Under the pieces are notes generated by a model, which searched no databases, had not been told where the DNA came from, and was given only the letters and a program-made list of their open reading frames with translations. A stretch of DNA of 64,000 nucleotides, taken from NCBI GenBank assembly GCA_019916065.1, contig CM034244.1, positions 33,355,433-33,419,432 of the forward strand, given 5' to 3'. Shown in pieces: positions 18,361 to 29,900 of this stretch; the stretch's first letter is position 1; every line of letters begins with the position of its first letter. The DNA is from Vitellaria paradoxa. Taxonomy: Eukaryota; Streptophyta; Magnoliopsida; Ericales; Sapotaceae. The translations under genes and the position numbers were made by a program.

Positions 18361-21300
18361 AACATAATCAAATAGGTGAATACCATCTCATAGGACCATA
18401 ATAATACAACATTTAAAATCAAGTACCAATCACCATCATAAATCTCAAGATTTAATCTAACTATTATCTTTTTTATTATCATCATCATTATTTTTTAATC
18501 ACATTTTCATTTCCATTTAAATCTATGGGTTGGGTACAATCAACGTCATCATTCAGGGTCACGATTAGCCATAATATACACCGTCGTTAAGGGTTACGAT
18601 TAGTCGCAATACACGTCATATTGTAGGCTACTAAACTACTGGCATGAAAGCCAGTTCCTGTGTAGGTTTCGGATCTTTCGACTCTAGAGTAATCTCTGTT
18701 CCCTTTTTATTTTCTAGTACCCTTTATACGTCTTATAAAATAATAACACATTTCATTATCTTTTTCCATTATCCTTATCAACATTATGTCTATAACATAT
18801 TATCATAACCCGAAATCAATACATATCGTCTCATCAATTCCTTTCACTTTTGTTATTAATTTCAACAATAACTCATCATATTACAAATCAAATTATTATA
18901 TAATTTTCATCATAATCAAGTTGTTCTTATCATAATCAAATAATTAATACCATTCATTATGAACAATCAATTATATTTTAGTAATTATAATCAATCAATA
19001 ATAATGTAATCATTTCGTAAAATAACAAATTGTAAATCATTTAACTCTTCAGTAATTTAATATCTTTTATGTTATCTCTTAAATTTCTCCCATTAACATT
19101 ATCATATTCTTTTTATCATCCTTTTTAATTAAGGAACAACTTATATCATCGTAACATCTAATTCACTAATCTCAACTTATTCTAATATCACAATAACAAA
19201 TTATTATTTCATTCTAATGTTTCCACATTTCAATAACAATCTAAAGCCATATTTTATTAAATATCACATATTTCTCATTAATAATGTTATACACCTTATT
19301 ATTAAACCTATATCAAATGTAGGGTGTCAGCACTTAAGCTAAACATCAAAAGGAGTAAAAAACAGGATTATAGAGTAATCCGAACACCCCTGTAAGGGGA
19401 CCCGGGTGCCCGCTAAGGGGTTAGGCGCCCTTCTATGGGCAATCACAAACTTAGGCTAGGTTTTTACATAGTTAATTTTAAAATATGCCTTTAAACTAAT
19501 TCTTTCTATCCAAATATTTCCTTTTATTCTCAAATTCATGTACTTTTCACGTATTAATTCACTCCAGATTAAACATTTATTATCATAATGTTTGTGTTTT
19601 GAAATATACAAGTTTCAAAATAGGATAGCAAAATTTGGTATTCTAGACAGGGTGTCACGAGCGCCCCATATGGATCACGGGCGCCCCACTGAGTGCACCA
19701 GCAACCGCTGTTTCAACTTTTTGCCGGTCTTCCAAGTTTTAACTTCAAAAATCTTATGCTCATTTACTGTAACTTAAATTCCTTGTTTCTAAGGGTGTTC
19801 TAGAACTTAAATGACTTATATGAAGTGACAAATTTGATGTTTAATCTATTATCTAGCTCTAAATCAACATTCCCATTTCAATACACACACATACCCTTAT
19901 ATACATATCATTTGACTTAAATCATTTATTCATACTTCCAAAATCTAGAATACGTATCACAACAATATTTCCAGGTTCTCTAAATCTTATATATGCTATT
20001 TAGAATGTTGAAATCCCTACCTCAAGCCTTGAACAAAGAATAACCAATGATAGTAAACTCCCGATTACACCTTCAAAACTTCAAATAGATCGTATACTCA
20101 AATCTTTGACCCTATCATTAATCCAATTGCATAAACATGTTTATCAGGCATTTAATTTCATATTTACAGAGCTAATTTGATTTTGGTCAAGTCTAGGGCC
20201 ACTTACCAAGGTTGAGCTCCTTCGGTTTTACTCTCAGTTCTCAACTTTCTTTCTGACCAATAGCCAAACTATTTCTCTCTCCTCCAATACACTCATATAT
20301 ACACAAGATCATTTGGGCTCTAAGCATGCTATAGGAGCCTAAGCCCCTCCCCTACTCTCATAGCCTGGCTTAGAAGAAAAAAGTGACCAACGAGTAATTA
20401 AAAAAAATAACTCAATCTGACATTCTGTAGAACATCACAGCACCCCACAAGTGCCCCACAAAGAAGTATAGATGCCCCTACAAAAATGGCTAAGTCTGGG
20501 AATTAAGTTCATCACATCCAAAATGTCGACCAATTATACATGATCAAATTAACACGTTATTACATCTAAAACTTGTTAACAATTATCAAATCACATAAAT
20601 ACAAAAATCTGAGTTATTATACCTGCCATATTTTTCTCTTTCAAAAAAAATAATAATAATAAATTGTTCATTCTGGCGTTGGACTAACTTAGTCATCATT
20701 GAATGTGCTTTAGAGGATTTTGCCTTTACTATTCTTATAGAAGAGGTCGCTTCTTACTCAACATAAATAATATCTTATTAAGATTATCATGTCATCCTCC
20801 ACCTGAATTTCAAGGCATAAGTATCATTAAAAATATAGCTTATCCTAACACACACTAAAGCTAATCGTTATACATTTCAACATAGGAAATAGTGGAGGAA
20901 TTAATTGCTTAGTGATCTCAGCTAGCACTCTCACAATTTAGTTGCCTATATGAATCTAGATCTTAGGATCTCCATTGAACCAGGTTGATTTGCCATTGAG
21001 AGTTCCTTAGTGATCTCAGTAGGCACCCAACAATTTGATTATCCCTTTGAAACTAGAATATGTATCATTACTTGTCGTTATACATAGTATTCTATATTAT
21101 ACATATTATTCTATACCCTTTCTGTTGTTAACTGACGATTACAATGCATGCATATAGTTAACACAAATTTCGATAACATATGAATATTTTCTAAAAAAAA
21201 AAACACTTTAAAGGATTTACATTTACATTCCCAAATCTAAAGATATATCTCTTTGTACTAGTCTTTGTAATTAAAACTTTGCTTCTATTGCTATATTTAT

Positions 21301-21679
21301 TAGTACATATGAATACCTTGTGTAATCCACACTTATAGGTGTATTTAAGTTACCTTAGTACCCTAATTATCACCTTACAATAGTCAATATCTTGATTACT
21401 GGTAAATTTACTCAATTTAATTACTAATTAAGTAGGCAATCTTTTGACTTGAATGACACCACGTGTGCATGCTTGATCTTGTCCTATGCACATGTCGACT
21501 AGATTTTTTTCCCCTGTTCATACACCACATCTCTTGTATGCACAATCCATCTTTCTAGTTTTTCGTGCGCACTGCCACCTAGTTTCTGTGCACATGATAA
21601 TTACCAAAATTCAAATTTTCCTACTCAACCACTATTTGTCATTCTATGTACTATCTCATATGCCATTCTCATTATTAGT

Positions 21680-21686
21680 ATGTGTG

Positions 21687-21738
<52 letters not shown>
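21680..21738. repeat. TG/TA microsatellite
   Basis: A tract of (TG)n interrupted by TATATATATA and then about 19 TG units. ORFs crossing it are artefacts of the repeat. Confidence 0.9.
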
Positions 21739-21739
<1 letters not shown>

Positions 21740-24014
21740 CATAAAACATGTCCTTGCACAGGAATGTGGCAACCTTGTGCTGTACCAATATTCAAGGTTA
21801 TTGAAACTGCACTAGTTTCCAAGGCTAGGGGTAGAAAAGCGGATGCATGGAATAATAAACTTATAATTTATACTAAAAAATTTATTAATTGTTCATTTAA
21901 AATGAGAAAATTAAAGTGCTTGAAATTTATTTATATTTTTGCTTTTGAATTGTTTTATTGTTCAATGTTAGTGGTTTATCGTCAAACTTTGGAGGTCCTA
22001 TTGTTAATTAGGTAGGCTACAGAGAAATTAGGGTTTTCTCAAAATTGACTTAGTCAAAATTAGGTCAAATTTTAACTTTTGATAGCTAAGTTATGACCTT
22101 TCGAAAATTACTACACATAAAAGAACCAAACTAGTGAATAGGCCTCTTGATTTCTTCAATTAACCCTTCAAGACAGTTATAGGAAGACTTAAGTTACCAT
22201 TTTTGATATGTAGAATCCAATGATGTCATCAAATTGATGCTTGTGATTTTTTGCCAGCAAATGTGTTCATATGAAAAATTTTGGGCATGTAAATTGAGGT
22301 GGTGCCCAGAAAGGGAATTTGTCTATTTTGACTGGATGGCTACTATTTCAAATGAGCAATTGACCTATCTATGAAATTTTAAGTGCATTTGAGGTGAAAT
22401 GATGATCTCGATGAGGTTTGATATTTATTTTGCACTGAATTTATTAATGAAAGTTATTTTGGGCTTATGGATTTAGAAATCCTTTGATAAAGAAAATTAA
22501 CTATTCCACTCCATCATCTGTATTCCCAGATATGACCAAATGGTCCTGTGAATTTTCATGGCTCTCTACATTAAAATAAGGGTCGTGATCTCTTTCGAGG
22601 TTTTAATATGTTAATTGAGGTTATTTTTGACGTTTAAAGTAAAAGAGTTTATGAATTAGGATTTTGACCATTCTAACCTCTTAGTTATTACTTGAGTGGT
22701 TCTTTTAATGTTTCTATGAAGTTTTATGCTATTTGGTCTTGAACTAGGAATCTTAATGACCTTTACTTTCTGGTAAGGACACAGTGGTCATTTTTATCCA
22801 AAACCTAAATCTGATGAATTCTTGGACCTTTTAACTTATCTTGGACTTATAAAATATGGTCAATTTATTCATAATTGAATAAATGCTAAAATTGGGTGTC
22901 AATTTATTCAAAATTAAATTCTATAATTGCACAAATAGTAGGGCAAAAATAGAATGTCTGCATTGGGTTAGGGTCCTTCCACTACGACAATTTCATAAGG
23001 AGTATGTATTGTTGCTATCTTTGAAGATGAAGAATATGTTTGAAACCCTAACATAAATGTCTTCATATTCTTGATAGTTATATACTCGTCATACTATTAA
23101 ATTATTTGTTAAAAATAAAATAATATTATATATATATAAATGAGTACGAGCGAGTGGAGACTCCTGTATACATCCATTTTCTCGTTTGAGAATTATTTTT
23201 AGTCTCCATACTCGTACCCGTTAAAAGATCTTTATACTCAATTTTGAATGGGTTGGGTAATATGAGTATCTGTAATTAAAGATGGTTATATATTTTTAAT
23301 CCAAACACTAAGAAGTAAGGTATAATTACTCCTTGTTTTTTATGAGAAGTGTTTTAATAAAGACAGTTCTTAATATTTGTTAAACACACGCCTTTAATTT
23401 TTACAATACATATAAAAATACAAATCATAAAAAATAGTTTTATGTCAAGTTTGAACGTCTCTACCTCAGGCCTAATATTAATGATGGAAATGAATATTTC
23501 TGATTTATTGGCATTTTACAAAAATTATTTATATGAAACAAATATTTTTTTTATCTAGTTAGAGTTATAAAAAAAGAATCAAATTAAAAAAACTGTAATT
23601 ATGAATTCAGAAGTTTTGAACATTATTATACTCACACAAAAAGTTTAGAATATTGTTATACCCACACAAAAGTGAGAAATTCAAATAGGCTTATTAGTTT
23701 CAAAAATTAATTAGCATAAGAATATTTTAGGCATAACAATTAATGATTAGGGGGTTGAATTTGCTTTTGAAATCCAAATCCCTAAATTTCAATCTCATTC
23801 ATTGAAAATATGTGTTTGAATCTCAAGATTTGCATGTAATTCAAACACTATCTCGTGAATTCTTTCTTGCCACCTCATTATGTTTGCTAAGTAAAAATGC
23901 CTATTTACTAACTAGGGTTAGTTTTTTTTTTTTTTACTGTTTAAATATAGATTTTAATCTATTAAGTTAAAATTTTTATCTAAATAATAAAATTATATTT
24001 TTAATTTTTTTAAA

Positions 24015-24645
24015 TTAATAACATCAAATTCATTATTTAAAATTCATAAATACAAATGCGACCGAAATACGTTTGAAAAATTATATTTTATAATAAAAAA
24101 TTTATATTTAAATTATTACACCTTCAATTTAATAAATTTAAAAATTATTAACAATCTCATATTAAATTACCATTACAATGCACGGTACTTTCTTTTTTAA
24201 TGGTTAATTTATGCATCTTTTAAATTAATAAAATTTACATGAAATTTAATTAAATTATAAGAGATATTAGGTTAGATAAACATACATGATTTTTTTAATT
24301 AAAAATGTAACTAAATTTTGTCTACGAACTAACTCAAATAGTTGAATTTGAACTTTTTTTTAATATTATTCATAAACCATAAATAAAAATTTGCTTAAAA
24401 GTGACGCCTTTTATTTCTCTAATTTGATGTAAAATAAATACATATATTTTATTAAAATATTGTTTTTGTTATTTTGATATTGTAACGATAATTTAATATA
24501 ATATTATGAATAATTTTTAAATTTATTAAATTGAAGGGGTAATAATTTAAATATAAAATTCTTATTATAAAATATAATTTTTAGATACATTTAAATTACA
24601 TTTACATTTATGAATTTTAAATAATGAATTTGTTGTTATTAAAGA
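24015..24645. mobile_element. Large inverted-repeat (foldback/MITE-like) element
   Basis: The left arm (about 24015-24182, containing aaattcattatttaaaattc and ttatttaaattattacacct) is the reverse complement of the right arm (about 24472-24645), with modest divergence. The arms are about 165 bases and the loop about 290 bases. There is no coding capacity, so a long-TIR MITE or foldback element is likely. Confidence 0.65.
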
Positions 24646-24689
24646 GGCGAAAGGTAAAGAACAATTCAAAAGATAATATTTGAAGTGTG

Positions 24690-24915
24690 GGTCTATTTGC
24701 ATTTAACAAATAAATTCTTTCACTCTATTTTATTTTTTCATTAAATAAAATTATATAACTATCTCATTCTTTTAATAAGATATGATATGTTATATAATGA
24801 GAGAGTTATATAATTTTAATACCACAAAAACTCTTTCTCAAGAATAAAGACAATTGTGTAATTTTATTTAATAGAAAAAATAAAATAACGGGTAATAATT
24901 CATTTGTGAAAATAC
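24690..24915. mobile_element. Second inverted-repeat MITE-like element
   Basis: ctattttattttttcattaa at about 24725 pairs with ttaatagaaaaaataaaata near 24869. Further pairing includes the outer aacaaataaattc and attcatttgtg words and the inner ttatataactatctcat and gagagttatataa words. The total span is about 225 bases. Confidence 0.5.
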
Positions 24916-25185
24916 GTTCATATTTGAACTTATAACATCTCTAAATTCTACCACATTTTTTTAACGGATGAAATTGAGGTTTGGTTTAGAAAGTTAGCTT
25001 TTTTGTACTTAAGAAGGGAAAAAAATTAATTTTTTAATAGTTAATTTTTTAATTTTTATTAATTTAATATTTCTACTCTTAAAGATTTAAAAGAAAATTA
25101 AAATATAAGAAAACAAATTGAATCATTTTAGAAAAAATTAAAAAAAAATAACTGAATTACCAACTACTCCTTGACAAAAGGAGCC

Positions 25186-25281
25186 TTGAAATTGAGAAAC
25201 ATTCAGCCCCAGATCCACCATTAATTGGGTCTTCCAATGCCAATGGATTTTCATTGGGGTGTGGCAAATTGGACGGAGAAG
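25186..25281. repeat. Duplicated block upstream of SEC62, copy 1
   Basis: The block from ttgagaaacattcagcccc to the gtggcaaattggacgg end recurs closer to SEC62, split by a MITE, as 25905-25931 plus 26197-26262. Shared words include ccattaattgggtcttccaa. The second copy lies in the presumptive SEC62 promoter. Confidence 0.7.
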
Positions 25282-25931
25282 GGGGGTTGATATCAATTTT
25301 TGGGCTGCACGATGCACTTTTTGATCATCTGTGGCCAAGGATAAGGCCAAACCTAGAGTAGGAAGCTAGCAATTTTAAAGAGGGCGTTTGAAAGCGTATT
25401 TTTTAGTAATTTTTAATTTTTTTTGTCAAAAGTTATTAATTATAATTTTTAATGTATTTAATAAAATAAGTAGTATTTTTTAGTAATTTTTCGTAATTTT
25501 TGAGCAATTTTAGTTTCTTTTGTGCTTCTTTTTTTTTTCAATACTTGAATTGACACCAAAATTTTTATTTTTATTTTTATTTTTTATTGGAATATAGTTT
25601 CAATGGTAAAAATATATTTAAGTTATTGGCTTGATATAATAATTATATTAAATATCAAAATATTTAAAAATAATATTAATCAACATAATTACAATAATAA
25701 AATAAAAATTTATTTATTTTAAAAATTTTCAAAATTCAAGTAATGCCTATCTACTTATTAAAAAATAATAATTTATCAGTATAATTTATTTTTTTTATAA
25801 TAAAAAATAAATTTTAAAAAATTTCAAAGTAAATAATTTATTTTTTACTTTTATATATAAAAGTAATTTGAAAATTTTTTTTCTTAAATTTTACTCGTAA
25901 TTTCAGTTGAGAAACATTTAGCCCTTATCCA

Positions 25932-26196
25932 AGGGTTCAAAGAGTTGCAGTCAAAAAATTCACTGCAGGAACTACAGTAAAAAAAATGAAGGGTTAAGAT
26001 TTATTTTTACTTTAATGCGTGACTTTTTATATTTTACATTAATTATATTTTAATAAGATTTTTTAACTTTTATTTTTATTTTAAAAATAATTTTAATTAA
26101 ATTAAATTAGGACACTACAACTAAAGATAATTAAATCTCAATTTTAAAATTTTCACTGCAATAAAAAATTTTTTCGCTGCAGCCCTTCAACCCCTG
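25932..26196. mobile_element. MITE inserted in the SEC62 upstream duplicate
   Basis: The left end is agggttcaaagagttgcagt. The right end, complemented, is aggggttgaagggctgcagc. These give inverted ends of about 35 bases. The flanks repeat atcca (25927-25931 and 26197-26201). The insertion splits a duplicated promoter-proximal block that is intact at 25186-25281. Confidence 0.6.
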
Positions 26197-26285
26197 ATCC
26201 AACCATTAATTGGGTCTTCCAATACCAATGGATTTTCGTTGGGTTGTGACGGATTGGACGGTATAACAGCAACGGTTGTGATATT

Positions 26286-26340
26286 ATTATATATATACAT
26301 GTACATGTAGGGGGGGGAGAGAGAGAGAGAGAGAGAGAGA
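26286..26340 (+). promoter_or_regulatory. SEC62 proximal TATA-like tract and GA repeat
   Basis: A TATATATA tract lies at about 26289-26297. It is followed by a G8 run and about twelve GA units (26317-26340) that run directly into the SEC62 start codon, so the A of ATG is the last A of the repeat. Either the leader is very short or transcription starts further upstream and the tract lies inside the 5' UTR. Confidence 0.5.
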
Positions 26341-26921
26341 TGACGAAATCGGGAGCAGAGAAGAAGAGGGTCCGGCGATCTCCAGGGGCAATACAGAATG
26401 GAGGCAACAGAGATCCCAACAGCGACACACCTCCTAGGGTTAAGACTCATTCTCTCTTTCCGTCTCTCTCCATCTACAGTTTTTTCTTATTGAATTCTCA
26501 TTTTTAGCCTACTAAAATTTTAGGGTTTCTGATAATAGTGTTGGTAGTATTTCAAAAGTTTCCACGTCGATGGCACTACTTCTGCCATTGGAGCCACCTT
26601 AATTTGGCTTTTCTGGCGAGTTTGATGTTGACAATTCTTGTGCCTTTTTAAACATTGGAATGTAAGCGACGAATTTGAACATCGGAAAGTACATCTGTAA
26701 GCGAACTATGAACTGAACTTGGACGTAAATGACTTCAATTTAATGAATTAATTTCAGGTAATTAGCTAGATGCAAACTCCTGACCTCAACACTCCCTTTT
26801 TGTTTCTCTCTCTCTCTCTCGCTCTCTCTGAGATTTGTTGATCCTTTTAATGATAGCCTGAAGGTGGAAATACCCAAACTGCGGACTTTTGATGAATGCT
26901 TCAGAAACACTTATATGGTTC

Positions 26922-26956
<35 letters not shown>

Positions 26957-29900
26957 TTTATTATTTTCCTTCTTTCTTTTAGGACGAGAGGGTGGGTTAA
27001 AGAAATTTCATTTTATTTAATGCACTTCAGCAGCTGTAATTGTAATGTGGTCTCAAATTTTTGGTGCTGTAGGAGAGCAAACAGAACTGAAAATTTTATA
27101 TTCAAATTGAAGTGAGGGTGTTTGGCAAGGTGGAAGGATGGGGAAATGCTTGTCTTCAGATATTTTGTTAGATATTTGTCGATGAATCAGAAAATCATTT
27201 GGGAACTAAAATGGAGCATGTTTTGTTGTGGAGAGAGGAGAGGGAAGGGTTGGATTTCTAAATGTTGGGAGTTGCCCAAATGATTGGACTGTGAGACTGC
27301 AACCTTTTGAGGTGTGTTAGGTTGAGGAGGAATTGGTAGGAGTAATTATTTCATAGAACCGGTCTATGTATGGCCAACCAGTAGAAATTAAATCTATCAT
27401 ACAAATGTGGGTCATACTACCCTATGTGTTCATCATCAAATAAGTCATTATTGGGTGTTCATAAAGTTTTCATTTTGTCAAATCCTTGTAGCACATGATG
27501 GTGAGGTTGATAGGAGTTTCACCATTAGCAATTATGTAAAGGAAGTCCTGGCAGATATACCACGTACTTATGATTTTGGATTGCCTCATTGATACACAAT
27601 TTTCTCTGTTTTTTGTTTTGATTAGTTCATCCAAAATTTATTTGGGGTTTTGTAAGTGTTATTTTTGAGCAAACTAGTAGACAGTGTATTGGTGATGGTG
27701 CTATACTTTGTGTTTGGACATTATGAATTAGGATTTAGGAGGACTTTGGAAATATTACCTTTATTCAAGTTGGTGGAGATTTTCCGTTATATTTCTTTCG
27801 TAGTTCTTGTGGTGAGGAGAATTTTAAAGATATCTTTTAGATTTGATCAAATTTGTTTTACTTGTTTCTTTTGGTTGTTTCCCTTTGTATCCTTTTGAAG
27901 ACATTTCATTTCCATCTGTGGAAAATGAGAATGTGTTTAGTTTATCCCGAAGGATACTATATTCATGAAAATTCTCCTTTGGAGCTTTGCTGCAAGGAAT
28001 TGGTGGCTGATCAATGGTGTTAATATGGTGAATTGAAATTTTTGCTGTGAGGCTCGTGGTTAGAGATCTTGTTATTTATTTGGTGCCATGGTATTTCCAG
28101 TCACAGTTGAACTGTTATCTGGTCTACTTGTGCATCTGAGTTTGTCATCCTACTGTCCTATTTTAACCTTGGAAAGATTCATCATTCTTGTATCCTCTGC
28201 CTTGGAAACATTTTATGGAATAACTTCTGTGATAAAAATACTGTAATGACTAAGATTATGGCGTGTAATAAAATGATGTATATTGACAGTGGCTCGATTC
28301 ATTCTACACTCATAGTTCTGAGTGACATTCTAGGATTTGGAAGATGAAACAGCCATCTTGTTATTTCTTGCTTGTATATTTAAGAAGAAATGTCTTAAAA
28401 ATGAATTACCGCTCTATATGTAAGTGTCACAAGTATTATGCTCCCTATATGCCTTACATTATTCTTGTTTGATACTGTTTTTAAGCATTCCTCTTAAACC
28501 TTGGCGACTATAGTTTGCTACCTTGTTCTTATACTTGATCTTTATGTGTATCTAGCTGATATTCTGAGCTTTTGTTAGAGAAGGATCTGTTTTGGGTAAA
28601 TTGTTACCTTTTTCTGGTTATAAATCATGAACTTATCCAAGTCATCCCTTATTCTTTTGTTTTCTGATTTTTGTGTGATTTTCTTTTATCGTAAAATTTC
28701 AGAGACAAGCTTCCAAGAAGGATGTATTTCAGTTGTTTGCTGAGAAGGTAAGAGACCATAAAGATTTGAAATCTAGGTGGGCTGTCTTGCAGGAGACACG
28801 CGTGGAATATTTCAGAGGAAAGGATTTTGTTCGCTTTTTAAAAAATCATCCAGAACTGAAAGACATACTAGCAGATAAGAATCTAGAAATAGAAGATATT
28901 GCCAATATTCTACTGAGCAAAAATCTTTTAGTGCGTTGTGATCGTGTGGTGAAAACTGTTAGGCCTGGGAAAAGGAAATTGTCTACATGGCCAGCACATT
29001 TAGAGATATTCCCTGTAAGTTTGTTTTGCCTTTCAATACAGCACAGACGGTATTTTAGTTTTAAGCATTCCTACATACATTGCCCCTCCCCAGACCCCGC
29101 ATAGGCTAGCCTCGTGCTCTAGGCTGCTCTTTTATTTGACTGTGCTACATTTATTTGTAATTGTCAAATGGTAAATTTAATCCTGGAGTATGAATTTGCA
29201 TATTGACTTGATTGTGCTACATCTCTTTGTATTTGTCAAATAGTAAATCTAGTTAGATATGGCTTCTCTTAGTGCTGTAGATTTTCTGTTCATTCAGTTT
29301 ACACTTTTTGCTTTTTCTTTTTTGCCATTGTAATAAACAAATTTATTTAAAAGAGACCATGGGGATGTTGCAAACCATGCTCAAACATTTTGCATCACTC
29401 GTGAAATTTTTAATCTCATTGAAGAGCTAGAAAATTTCCTATATAGAGTTCGTTGTAACTCATAGCACAAAAGCTTGGGACCAACAGCCAAATAACTCTC
29501 ACCGGGGAAAGTAGTCCATTGGGGTAAGAGGGGGAACAAAAGAATATTCCAGAATAGCTCCATGGTCACCTCAAAATACCAAATAAAATGATTTGCTATT
29601 TCTTTCTTTTTGTGCACATGCAGGACCCTGTTTGGTTTAGATTTTCATTTTTACCACCTTGAATTATCAAAGAATTTTGTTTTTATGATATCTCTGAAAG
29701 TTAATGAATTACCATTTAATATGCTTTGGTCTTCCATATCCATACAAGTAGAAATGGCCTACTTCATGGTGGCAACAAATTTTATTTTTTAGTCTTATTA
29801 TGAATATTTGGTTGTTGAGACTCTTATGTAAGTTCTAGGGAAATGGTAATTCCCAAAAATAAAAGGAAATATAAATAAGATTGAATTGATAGATGAATAA

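Larger units (their letters stand above)
16951..26280. other. Repeat-rich intergenic region between CPK and SEC62
   Basis: No protein gene is supported. Short ORFs here lack family motifs. The region holds a SINE (18156), a TG microsatellite (21699), two large inverted repeats (24015, 24690), duplicated blocks (25186/26195) and a MITE (25932). The 17.4-20.6 kb part, with phrases such as ggagctcaaccttggtaag on the minus strand, looks like a degenerate LTR. I could not define its ends. Confidence 0.5.

Noticed and set aside
21486..21822. ORFs of 65-109 codons on both strands
   Set aside because: They are created by the TG/TA microsatellite and have no recognisable domain.
27407..27592. ORF containing VDRSFTISNYVKEVLADI in SEC62 intron 1
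   Set aside because: No domain was recognised and no splice sites link it to SEC62; Sec62 proteins are complete without it.
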